Assembly: GCF_046630445.1 (NCBI RefSeq)
Contig: NC_092334.1
Location: forward strand, 194,123,001-194,187,000
From: Rutidosis leptorrhynchoides
Taxonomy: Eukaryota; Streptophyta; Magnoliopsida; Asterales; Asteraceae
Direction: 5' to 3'
Length of the DNA stretch: 64,000 bases
Part shown: piece by piece, positions 30,148 through 40,667 of the stretch
Layout of the letters: each line of letters starts with the position of its first letter
Numbering within the stretch: the stretch's first letter is position 1
The notes under the pieces: model-generated
Told to the model about the DNA's origin: nothing
The model's input: only the letters and a program-made list of their open reading frames with translations
Database searches by the model: none
Program-made: the position numbers and the translations under genes

Positions 30148-31337
30148 ATTTTGCTCAAGAACACTAAAAATCCGGATTAAAGAGTGTTTAGATGTAGAAA
30201 TTACCGATCTCCTTATAAAACTTCTTGGTAGGATTCTTCTCGACATGATTTTAACAACAAATTTGATGTTTAATGGTGAAAAATTGCGAATTTGGGAGCG
30301 TTTTTGGGTGTTTTTTCGTAGAAAAAAAAATTGTGTATGTGTGTGGACTGATCTGTTTCGACCAGTTAAACTGGTCTGGGATTTTCAAACTCCACGAGTG
30401 CGGATGTGGGTACCACAAAAACTCCGCGAGTGCGAATTTCTTTTTTTTCTTTTTTTTATAAAATCTTTAATAATAAAACAATTAATTAAATTTAAAATTT
30501 TGTTTTCCTTTTTATTTAGGACGAGGTTGTTTCGGTTCGTTTACCTAGTCCGTCCCTCGACAAAATTTTAAAATTTGTCATTTTAAAGCGTTTGTTTTAA
30601 AACCAAAGATTTTTGGATTTTTTAAATATTTTTGGCATACTTTAAATCAATAAGATTAAAAATAATGATAATAAAATTTCTCGTCCCTCCCTTGGGTAAA
30701 GCAATTTCGGTTCAACGACCTAGGTCTTCAACTCACGACGAATTTTAAATATCAAATTTTTAACTTAATGAAATAAAGTAAATTTTTGTTTTTAAATTCA
30801 CACCAAACTTAAATTTAAAATGCATAAAATTAAAAATTCATATTAATATTATTAATATTTTTATACATTAATTTTACAAACTTTATATTTAAAATATATA
30901 AAAAAACTTAAATATATTGGTTTTAAAAATTTACAATAATAATTTAATACTAATTTAAAAACAAGGTAAAAATTAAAATTAAAAATCTTTTTGGTCTTTT
31001 ATCCCACTTTAAATAATCAAATATTATCAAAAATATACGCCCCTCTTTTGGGTAAAGTAATTTCGGCTATATTACCTAGTTTTACTCCTGACAAATTTTT
31101 GAAATATTTTGAATTGATTCATTAAAGATATTTATACCTTAAGAATAAACGGTAAATTTCGCAGTGATGTAATAAATTTTTGTATGATATCAATAATTTC
31201 GGTTTCGCATACCTAATTTTATTGAATATCAATTTAATACTTTATAGCGAACGATTCAGCCTTTATTATCAAAAGGTTAAAAGCAATAAATAAAAATAAA
31301 AATAAAAATGTACATACTTGCCTGTGAGATAGAATTC
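30148..31337 (-). other. ATH2 spacer between small ORF and ORF1
   Basis: Alignable with ATH1 44250-45593. It has no supported gene; the plus-strand ORF at 30131-30571 crosses the SOLO1 boundary and is accidental. It carries the palindrome pair 30390-30437 and a further inverted repeat GACCAGTT/AACTGGTC at 30360-30376. Confidence 0.55.
30390..30437. repeat. Palindrome pair in ATH2 internal spacer
   Basis: CTCCACGAGTGCGGAT at 30390-30405 and CTCCGCGAGTGCGAAT at 30422-30437, starts 32 bases apart. They are slightly decayed versions of CTCCGCGAGTGCGGAG, which occurs in the ATH2 5' LTR with the same spacing. Confidence 0.85.
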
Positions 31338-31754
31338 TCAGATACCTGCTTTAGTTGACTCATAGGAGAGTCGTGTGATTTGGTTTTCTATAGCTACATA
31401 AGCGTAACCTCGATTCTTCAATAACTTTTCTTCTAAACATATGAACGGTCCTTCTCTGCATAAAGTAACAAATTCGGTATTTGAATATATTTGATTGTTC
31501 GAACATTTACCTTCGTGTGACCATTTTCCGTATTTATGACATCTTTCAAGATATCGTGCTCTTCTTTTTGTTGCAGATTTTGATTTTCCTTTACCAAAAT
31601 GTATTTTATTACGATTGTTCCTAAGTTCTTTCCTCACTTCGTCCATTTTGCCACTTATGAAGGATACCACTTCACTCGGGAGTGTGTCATTATTACGTTT
31701 AGTAATCATAGCGTGTAGTAGTAGACCATGGTTCAGATCAAATGAATTCTTCAT
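31338..31754 (-). CDS. ATH2 small conserved ORF, 138 aa
   Basis: A basic protein of unknown function lying between the (deleted) integrase and ORF1. N-terminus MKNSFDLNHGLLLHAMITK. A long Lys/Arg-rich stretch follows (about 50-72), then CHKYGKWSHEGKC with Cys, His, His, Cys spaced like a possible metal site, then a hydrophilic tail. ATH1 has the same protein at 45594-45992, intact over 132 codons, with about 20 differences by eye and no frame break. Survival of the frame in two otherwise wrecked elements suggests that it was a working gene. It could be a nucleic-acid-binding accessory protein. Confidence 0.6.
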   Translation of the reverse strand: MKNSFDLNHGLLLHAMITKRNNDTLPSEVVSFISGKMDEVRKELRNNRNKIHFGKGKSKSATKRRARYLERCHKYGKWSHEGKCSNNQIYSNTEFVTLCREGPFICLEEKLLKNRGYAYVAIENQITRLSYESTKAGI

Positions 31755-31877
31755 CTCGTAAAACCTAAAAAAAATAAAAATTCAGAATGGAGGGAGAAGA
31801 CTAGTTCTTTAGGGTCTGCTAGGGAAAGACCATTCGGATTCCATTTTCGAGAACTATATGAAAACAGAATATCTAAC

Positions 31878-32417
31878 CCCTGTTTTAATACTTTGTTTAA
31901 TGATTACACCAATTACCCTTGAATGTAATCCACCCATGTTTTAATGAGTCCATTGACTATTAATCCATCCACGTGTCCGGTCAAATGAACAAGTATTGAT
32001 ATTTATAGATATCCCGCCCACCGTACCCGATTAAGCGTATGTGGTTATTTATAGATACGTAGAATTGTAACCTTTAATATTAAATTAACGAGGTATCATT
32101 TAGTTAATATAAAACCCATTAATAGCCCATAGTCTAATTTCCACAAGTTTCATTCTTTTGTCCAAACCCAAATTATGGTACAAAGCCCAATTACCCAATC
32201 TTAATATTTAGCCTAACATCACGATTACTTCGATTTAAATAAGCATAATAATAACTTAGCTACTAGACATTAATTTAAAAAGATTGAACATAACTTACAA
32301 TGAGTATTAATAGCGTAGCATTACACGGACATAATTTCGACTTACAAACTAAAAACATTCGCCGCTATAACCTTATTATTATTAAACTTAAATTAAAATT
32401 ACAATTATAAAATATAA
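31878..32417 (-). repeat. ATH2 5' LTR remnant, inner part
   Basis: Matches the ATH2 3' LTR from about 21564 to 22133, then is interrupted by TEK. The other part is 43545-44150. The inner 700 bases or so of the LTR are deleted at 31877. Confidence 0.88.
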
Positions 32418-35293
32418 TGTAACGACCCGGATTTTTCCGATCGTTTTATATATATAAGATTAATATTTACATAAATTAAACATTACCAACATGATAAGCA
32501 ATCCAAATTGTTGAGTCTTGTGTTTTTGAAAAGAGTTTTACACAACGTTTGACCGTCCAATTTGACCGATGATATCACGAACTATATAACATACGATAAT
32601 TATACGATTGTGTACATATACGTATTTATACATATTCAACATGATCTAAGGATGGTTTAACATATCATTGTGTACTAATAACAATGAGTTATAAGTATAC
32701 TTTGAGACTACTAACTTAAGTTTTCAAAACGGTAACTATACGTAACGTTCTTTGACATATATACCTATAACCTATAATACTTATACAAGTATCGTATAAA
32801 TACGTATTTAATCACTTTTAAAGGGCTTAAATACATAAAACAATAAAAGTATATTCACAAAAGATAGTTATATTTGAATTCTCGTTCCGTTTCCTCAAGA
32901 TTTCTACACGTATACCTAGGGTATATGTACCCGTATTGTACGCAGCTTCTAGATGTATTTACTATTGATAAATACCAATTATTAGACCTCAATTATCTGC
33001 TCATAGCAGCCTTTGTTAGTCAAAAACTTGTGGGATCAAGTGTTAACATCTAGGAAGACTTATGAGCTAGAAATCAAAACATAAAATCCTTATATATACA
33101 TATACATTCACGCCTATATACACACACATACACTTTCATATCAACTTTCTTACAAGTTAGATGATCTTCTAAACTCTCTTATCTTCAACCTTCAAGTGTT
33201 CTTCAAAGTCTTCATAAGTTTCTAGCTTCATAACCAAGGTAAAACTATGTTTAAACTTTGATTCAATTCATATAAGTTAATTATCTTAAATCAAGATATA
33301 ACTTACTTACAACCTTTGTTTCTTTTCATGATTTCACTTCTTAATCTTCCAAGTCATCAATAACAAGTTCATATCTTGTTTATTCAGTAACTTTCTTCAT
33401 CATACTTGAGGTATAACCTTTGTTTATCATCTTGTTCAATTATAACTATCTTACTACGAATATACGAATTATAACAACAAGAACATAGTTTCAATGATTT
33501 CAAACTTGTTTGCAAACTAAATAGATCCTTCTAACTTGAATTTTAAAACACTTCAAGACCTGTAATATATCTTAATGATATGCTAACTTAACAAGATACA
33601 ACTTGATTTTACAAAGAACACCTTAAAACTGAATCTACGTCGTCGGAGTGCAACCGGGGGCTGTTTTGGGGTTGGATAATTAAAAACCATCTTAAACTTT
33701 GAATTGGAAGTTTATATTCTGGAAAAATGATATTTCTTATGAATATGTTAATATATAAAAATCTCATGGTATAACTCAAAGTGTAAGTATTTTTATAAAA
33801 ATGATCATCTAGATGTTGTTTTTATGACGGAAATGATCACTTTCATAAGATTCACCCAAGTTTGACCTATAACCTGTGATTTTGAATGCAAACTAAGGTA
33901 TTTACAGTTCATATTCATAAATAATGGCTTGATCCAAGGAAGTGGCAAGTTGAACCAACAAAAATGGAGTTGTATTGAAGAAACTACGACTAAAATAAAA
34001 TCGGGTATCCGAAGCTAGTTTAGCTACGAAAATATTTTGACTAAAACCAAACTAATCATATCTTGGCTAATTAACATGATATTTTATATATATTTACTCA
34101 TGATTTGATTTTACATATTTCAGGACCACCCGTAAACAACACAAGAAGATTAATTATAAGACATCATGATTGTACGCAGTACGTCATTTGACAACACGGT
34201 ACTTTATGTACGCAACACATCATTTGACAACACGGTACCATGGGTCGAGATTAATTCCGATCAATACGAATACGATGGGGTCTTTATTTATTTTATTGAG
34301 CAACTAATTGTGGACCACTAACATCGGACTACTAACTACGGACTAATATATATTAAAAGTATTATAAGTATATATGTAACGATTATTTGAAAAGAAAGTA
34401 TGTTGATATATTATATATATGGTTAGGTTCGTGATATCTATCGGAGACCAAGTCGTGTTAAATATCTTCAAGGTAAAAGTGAGTATATAGTCCCACTTTT
34501 AAACTCTAAATATTTCGGGATGAGAATACATGCATTTTATGATTTACGTTATGGACACAAGTGATTAAAAATATATATTCTACATTGAGTTGTACCACTG
34601 GCATACTTCCCTGTAACTTGGTAACTACTATTTACATGCGGTATTGTAAACGCGAATCCTGTTGATAGATCTATCGGGCCTGACAACCCCAACCGGACTG
34701 GACGACCAGTATTCAACGGTTGCACATTACTTCATTTCGGTGACTACACTTGGTACGGTGTAGTGAGATTTCATAATAAAGGGAATATGACGTTGATTAA
34801 ATGTTAAGTATGGTTATCAAGTGCTCAACCACTTAGAATATTTTTATTAAAACGTTTATGTATATTTAATCTTGTGGTCTATATTTATAACGCTGCTAGC
34901 ATTAAACCTATATCTCACCAACTTTATGTTGATGTTTTAAGCATGATTATTCTTAGGTGATAATTAAAAGCTTCCGCTGCATTATGCCGAATTTAAGCAG
35001 GATTTGGAGTATGCATATTTGTGTCAAAAATAAAACTGCATATCGGAAGATTTGTAATGTGAAATATGTTGGAAATCGTATTGTTATTATCAAATGTAAA
35101 GTTTGTAAAACTAAGATTATCGCTAAACGGTAATCATTATTATGCTGTTTGAACCTTTGATTATAATAAAGGTTATGATTTGAATTATAAAAACGTATGC
35201 AGATTTTGAAAAATGTCACATATAGAGGTCAATACCTCGCAATGACACCAATAAGTACGTGACGTTTATAATCGATATGAACGGGACACTACA
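32418..35293 (+). repeat. 5' LTR of TEK (2.88 kb)
   Basis: Begins TGTAACGACCCGG, ends GGGACACTACA. Hairpin GAGGT/ACCTC at 35225-35238. Contains a tandem repeat near 34155-34240 (GTACGCA-ACACGTCATTTGACA type, two units). Confidence 0.95.
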
Positions 35294-35295
35294 GG

Positions 35296-35307
35296 TGGTA
35301 TCAGAGC
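35296..35307 (+). promoter_or_regulatory. Primer binding site of TEK
   Basis: TGGTATCAGAGC two bases after the LTR; initiator-Met tRNA type. Confidence 0.95.
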
Positions 35308-35484
35308 ATTGGTCTTAGAGAACCAGAAAATTTGCATTAGTGTGTCTTATCGAGTTTGTTAGGATGCATTAGTGAGTCTGGACTTTGACCATGTCTGACT
35401 TCGAAAACTATTGCTTTTCCTTGTTGGTTAAAAATTAATATGTAAATATTATGTGGTACTAACATGCTAGTTGCTGTGTGATAC

Positions 35485-35904
35485 ATGACTGGCTTAGAAT
35501 TTGTTATCACATTCAGCGACTCCGAACCAGAATCCTCAGATAGTGTTCCAGTCATTAACCTATCCAACGATGAAAACGACACCTTTGGGGAAGACTCACA
35601 ATTTCCGGATGAATCAATTGAAGAGGAACCGGAAAGTGATCCTGAGGAGGAAGAAATACAGGAAATTACGAAAGGCAAGTTCGAACGAGGAAAGAAACGA
35701 AAGGCTACTGAATTGGAAAATCCAAATCCGGAGTTTAGTGAGGATGTTGTGGCACCAACTCCACCAGATACTTCCACCCCTATTCCCGCTATTCCTATTA
35801 GTTCTATCCCGGCATCCAGTTCTTCGGCCCCTTCGCCAAAATGTAGGGGGACAGCTAGGATTAGCGTTAAGAGATTCCCTGAACACAAACATTTTGGGAT
35901 ATAG
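35485..35904 (+). CDS. TEK 5' ORF, acidic protein of 139 aa
   Basis: Intact frame between the PBS and gag. It is strongly acidic from residue 10 to 60 (runs of D, E and S, e.g. EPESDPEEEEIQEI). A basic patch follows (KFERGKKRKATE, about 66-77), then a Pro/Ser-rich stretch (about 90-115) and a basic tail. No known domain recognised. It ends 370 bases before the gag start. Elements A and B carry an ORF in the same place but without clear sequence similarity. Overlapping ORFs in other frames (35501-35929 plus, 35337-35942 minus) are less likely: this one has the coherent acidic composition, and its ATG lies shortly after the LTR. Confidence 0.55.
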   Translation: MTGLEFVITFSDSEPESSDSVPVINLSNDENDTFGEDSQFPDESIEEEPESDPEEEEIQEITKGKFERGKKRKATELENPNPEFSEDVVAPTPPDTSTPIPAIPISSIPASSSSAPSPKCRGTARISVKRFPEHKHFGI

Positions 35905-36271
35905 GCTAAATGATGCGCTGTTGTTTTAAACCATGGGATCATATAACGTTTTGTATAATATTACTAGTGTGGTTTGCTTGATGGTTGATGTAAGATAAGC
36001 ATATGTAAAATAGTGAAGCGTGAAATGCAATAATTTTCCATGGTTGAGTATTATTTGGGTGGTAGTAATTGATTTCTGTACTAAGCTATTAAGTATGAAC
36101 TTTAACTGGTAGGTACTACCCTAGATATAATTATAAAACGCTAATAAGAACAAAAGGCTTTTATAATAATAACTGGTTCATATTATTAATAAGCTACGAT
36201 GTTATGTAAATACACTCTACATCTATAATATTCCATGTGAATAATTATTTTATTTCATTCTTATTGAAGAA

Positions 36272-37191
36272 ATGGCGCGATTGAACCGAATGACGGAACA
36301 AGAAATCGAGGAACTCATCAATCAGCGAGTGAACGATAGAATGTTATGGGTCGAGGCTGCAAGAGGTACTGCAGTTAACCCAAATCCTTGTATGGGATGC
36401 ACCTACAAAACTTTTCAAGGTTGCAAGCCCTCATCATTCAGTGGAACAGAAGGACCGGTCGGTTTAACCCGGTGGATCGAAAAGATTGAGTCTGTGTTTA
36501 AAATCAGTGGTTGTATTGAGAAGGACATGACCAAGTATGCATAGTGCACCTTACAAGATAGTGCACTCACATGGTGGAAAAACTATGTGAAGGCCGTAGG
36601 AGGAGATGTAGCTTATGATACTCCATGCTAATCAACGAGTATTGTCCAAGGAATGAGGTTAGGAAGTTGGAAGCTGAATTACGAAGCCTGAAAGTTGTTG
36701 GTACTGAACTCACCAACTACAATCAGCGATTCATGGAATTAGCTTTGCTATGTCCCGAATTGGTACCAACCGAAGAACGGAAGATAGAACTGTACAAAGA
36801 TGGTTTGCCTAAAAATGTCAAGGCAAATGTTACAGCATCGAAACCCAAGACTATTCATGAAGCCATCACCATGGCAAACGAGTTGATGGACCAGATTATT
36901 TTGGATAAGAACACCGATGTCAAGACATCGGAAAACAAAAGAAAGTGGGAAGGTAATCATCAACAATACAACAAGAAACAAGAAACCACGCAAGGTGCGG
37001 GTAGTGGTTCAAGCTCAGGTTACAAGGGACGAAATCCTTTATGTAACAGATGCCACAAACATCACTCTGGTTATTGTAATGTCATGTGCAACAATTGTAA
37101 TTGAAGGGGTCATCTTACTGAAGATTGTTGGGTTCCCGTTACAAATATAAATGGCACCAAGACTCCTACCACCAATGCAAATAGAACTGCC
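36272..37191 (+). pseudogene. TEK gag, broken
   Basis: Starts MARLNRMTEQEIEELINQR. Capsid-like segments include FKISGCIEKDMTKYA and LTWWKNYVKAVGGD. A TAG stop lies at 36542-36544. Near 36627 the frame resumes after a short deletion with INEYCPRNEVRKLEAELRSLKV, typical of Ty3 gag. The Cys-rich tail holds two knuckle regions: CNNC...GHLTEDC, broken by TGA at 37102-37104, and an intact CYGCGKQGHYKSQC (CX2CX4HX4C) from 37204. The protein would coat the RNA and form the virus-like particle. Confidence 0.88.
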
Positions 37192-37608
37192 TTGGCCACT
37201 GTTACTTGTTATGGGTGTGGGAAACAGGGTCATTATAAGAGCCAGTGCCCGAATCCAGAGAAGAATAATGGATCTGCACGTGGAAGAGCATTTATTATTA
37301 ATGCTAGAGAGGCGTGTGAAGACCCGGAGCTTGTTACGGGTACGTTAACCATTAATAACTTATCAGCATCTATTATATTTGATACTAGTGCTGATAGAAG
37401 TTATATGTGTAGATACTTTTACGCTAAATTGAATTGTTCATCATTACCTCTAGATGCTAAGTACATGATTGAGTTAGCTAATGGTAAACTAATTAAAGCC
37501 GATAAAATTTGCCGTGATTGTAAAATAAATTTAGCCGGAGAAACATTTAAAATTGATTTGATACCCGTAGAATTAGGAAGTTTTGATGTAATAGTCAGCA
37601 TGGAATAG
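37192..37608 (+). pseudogene. TEK zinc knuckle and aspartic protease
   Basis: After the knuckle CYGCGKQGHYKSQC comes the retropepsin domain. The active-site motif reads IIFDTSADRSYM at about 37375-37404, with Ser in place of the usual Gly of DTGA (codon AGT, a single G-to-A change). That residue is nearly invariant in retropepsins, so activity is doubtful. The frame ends at TAG 37606-37608, within the conserved region before the linker to RT. Confidence 0.85.
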
Positions 37609-38640
37609 ATGTCCAAAATAGGAGCTGAAGTTGTGTGTGCCAAGAAGGCAATTCGCATTCCTCGTAAGGATAAAACGCCAGTAATGATTTATGGAGAGAA
37701 GAGTAACTCAAAGCTAAAACTCATTAGCTGTTTGAAAGCCCAAAAGTGCTTGAAGAAAGGGTGCTATGCTATCTTAGCACATGTTAATAAAGTCGAAACG
37801 AAGGAAAAAGAGAAGAGCATCAACGACGTGCCTGTAGCAAAAGATTTTCCTGAAGTCTTTGCGAAAGAGTTGCAGGGATTACCTCCATTTAGATCTGTAG
37901 AATTTCGAATAGATCTAGTACCAGGAGCTGCACCAGTGGCTCGTGCACCATACAGACTTGCACCATCTAAGATGAAAGAGTTACAAAGCTAGTTACAAGA
38001 ATTACTGGACCATGGTTTCATTCGACCGAGCACTTCACCGTGGGGAGCTCCGATTTTATTTGTCAAGAAGAAAGATGGATCCTTCTGAATGTGTATAGAT
38101 TACCGTGAATTAAATAAGTTAACTATCAAGAATCGGTATCCACTACCGAGAATTGACGACTTATTTGATCAACTGCAAGGATCATGTGTTTATTCGAAAA
38201 TCGACCTAAGATCGGGCTATCATCAACTATGCATTAAAGAAGAAGATATTCTGAAAACTGCTTTCCGGACACGCTACGGTCATTACGAATTTTTGGTCAT
38301 GCCGTTTGGATTGACGAATGCGCCAGCTGTATTCATAGACCTCATGAATCGAGTTTGTAGTCCGTATCTAGATAAGTTTGTTGTCGTTTTCATTGACGAT
38401 ATTCTTATCTATTCCAAAAATGAGCAAGAGCATGAGCAGCATTTAAGGTTGGTATTAGAATTGTTAAGAAAAGAACAGTTATACGCTAAATTTTCTAAGT
38501 GTGCATTTTGGTTGAAAGAAGTGCAATTTCTTGGTCACGTTGTTAGTAGCAAAGGAATTCAGGTTGATCCAGCTAAAATTGAGGCCATTGAAAAATGGGA
38601 GACTCCTAAGACACCAACACAAATACGTCAATTTTTGGGT
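37609..38640 (+). pseudogene. TEK reverse transcriptase
   Basis: Linker ending FRIDLVPGAAPVARAPYRLAP, then stops at 37990-37992 (TAG) and 38086-38088 (TGA). The RT core follows with [46 protein letters not shown], the catalytic FIDD at 38389-38400 and [16 protein letters not shown]. The catalytic aspartates are kept. At 38640-38650, directly after QFLGL, about 20 residues of the conserved thumb region are missing and the frame changes. Confidence 0.9.
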
Positions 38641-39120
38641 TTATAGCTAAACCATTAACAGCGTTAACGCAAAAAGGGAAGAAGTACGAATGGACTTCTG
38701 AGCAGGAGAGTGCATTTCAATTACTGAAGAAGAAGTTAACTACGGCACCTATTTTATTGTTACCTGAAGGGAACGATGATTTTGAGATATATTGTGACGC
38801 TTCGCGACAAGGTTTTGGTTGCGTCCTTATGCAATGAAAGAAAGTAATTGCGTACGCATCCCGACAATTAAAGATTCACGAGCGAAATTATACGACGCAT
38901 GTTCTAGAACTGGGAGCAGTAGTGTTTGCATTGAAGATATGGAGACACTACTTATATGGGGTTAAATGCACAGTGTTTACCGATCATAAAAGCCTTCAAC
39001 ATATTTTCGATCAAAAATAGCTGAACATGAGGCAACGTAGGTGGGTCGAGCTGATAAACGACTATGATTGTGAGATTCGCTATCATCCCAGGAAAGCGAA
39101 TGTAGTGGCTGACACTCTAA
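38641..39120 (+). pseudogene. TEK RNase H
   Basis: Begins after the deletion with KPLTALTQKGKKYEW, then FEIYCDASRQGFGCVLMQ, a TGA stop at 38835-38837, [33 protein letters not shown], a TAG stop near 39018, then the tail HPRKANVVADTLSRKE. First catalytic Asp (YCDAS) and later DH are present. It would degrade the RNA of RNA-DNA hybrids. Confidence 0.87.
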
Positions 39121-40440
39121 GCAGAAAGGAACGAGAGCCAATTCGAGTACGAGTGATGAACATAAAAATTCGCATGAATCTCAACTCACAAATCAAAGAG
39201 GCTCAACGAGAAGCTCTTACTAAGGAAAACATAGAAAATGAAATAATGAAGAAGTATGAGAAGCAACTCGTTATACGGGAAGACGGAGTTCGATATTTTT
39301 CAAAACGTATTTGGGTACCAAAGTTGGGTGGATTAAGGAAGTTGATATTGAACGAGGCACATAATACAAGATACTCGATACATCCTGGAGTTGGAAATAT
39401 GTATCAAGATCTTAAGACGCATTATTGGTGGCCTAATTTAAAGACAGATGTTGCAACATATGTCGGGGAATGTTTAACTTGTTCCAAAGTCAAAGCAGAA
39501 CACCAGAAGCCGTCAGGGTTACTTCAACAACCAGAAATCCCAGAATGGAAGTGGGACGGTATTACCATGGATTTTTATCACAAAGTTACCCAAGACTGCA
39601 TGGGGTTATGACACCATTTGGGTAATAGTTGATCGTCTCACCAAATCTGCACATTTCTTGCCTATAAAAGAAACGGATAGAATGGAGAAACTATTACGAT
39701 TATACATAAAGGAAATTGTTTCAAGGCATGGAATACCTATTTCCATTATATCCGATCGTGATAGTAGATTTACATCAAAGTTCTGGCAATCACTACAGGA
39801 GGCCCTGGGAACTCGTTTGGATATGAGCACCGCATATCATCCGCAAACTGACGGGCAGAGTGAAAGAACAATTCAGACTCTTGAGGACATGCTCAGGACA
39901 TGTGTGATCGATTTTGGAAATGGATGGGATAAATATCTACCATTAGCAGAATTCTCGTATAATAATAGTTATCATACAAACATTAAAGCTGCACCATTCG
40001 AAGCACTGTATGGAAGGAAGTGTAGATCCCCTATCTGTTGGAATGAAGTAGGCAATCGATGTTTAACTTGTCCCGAGATCATACACGAAACTACTGAGAA
40101 GATAGTACAAATCAATGAGAGATTGAAAACAGCCCGTAGTCGCCAAAAGAGCTACGCTGATGTCCGAAGGAAACCATTAGAGTTTCAGATCGGTGACATG
40201 GTTATGCTAAAGGTGTCACCTTGGAAAGGTGTAATACGTTTCGGCAAAAGGGGTAAACTGAACCCAAGGTATGTAGGCCCGTTCAAGATCATCGAACGCA
40301 TTGGACCGGTAGCTTATCGACTTGAGTTACCACAACAACTCGCCGGAGTACGTAATATGTTTCACATTTCAAACCTTAAGAAGTGTCTTGCAAAAGAAGA
40401 CCTCACCATTCCTCTTGAAGAAATCCAAGTCGACGAGAAA
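39121..40440 (+). pseudogene. TEK integrase
   Basis: HHCC zinc domain with H...HPGVGNM and [11 protein letters not shown] (39355-39520). The catalytic core has Asp in GITMDF, Asp in ISDRDSRF and Glu in [10 protein letters not shown], a DDE triad. One extra T in a five-T run (39570-39580) shifts the frame before the second Asp; the downstream frame is open from about 39615 through the [16 protein letters not shown] segment. Joins viral DNA to the host chromosome. Confidence 0.9.
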
Positions 40441-40620
40441 CTACAATTCATAGAAGAACCAGTCGAAATCATGGACCGTGAAGTTAAACAGCTCAAGCAG
40501 AGTAACATACCAATCGTTAAGGTTCGTTGGAATGCTTGAAGGGGTCCCGAGTTTACTTGGGAACGAGATGATCAGATGAAACAAAAGTACCCACATTTGT
40601 TTCCCGAGAACGCAAAATAG
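40441..40620 (+). pseudogene. TEK C-terminal chromodomain-like segment
   Basis: Reads [22 protein letters not shown], then a TGA stop at 40537-40539, then GPEFTWERDDQMKQKYPHLF, with a final stop at 40618-40620. This is the chromodomain-type end of plant chromovirus integrases, thought to guide insertion to particular chromatin. Confidence 0.8.
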
Positions 40621-40634
40621 GTACAACTTTAAAA

Positions 40635-40667
40635 TTTCGGGACGAAATTTATTTAACGGGTAGGTAC
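40635..40667 (+). promoter_or_regulatory. Polypurine tract region of TEK
   Basis: TTTCGGGACGAAATTT and AACGGGTAGGTAC immediately before the 3' LTR, the same pair as in element B at 12845-12879. Confidence 0.75.

Noticed and set aside
35337-35942. Minus-strand ORF of 201 codons opposite the TEK 5' ORF
   Set aside because: Shadow of the acidic plus-strand ORF; Ser/Gly-rich composition follows from the complementary codons.
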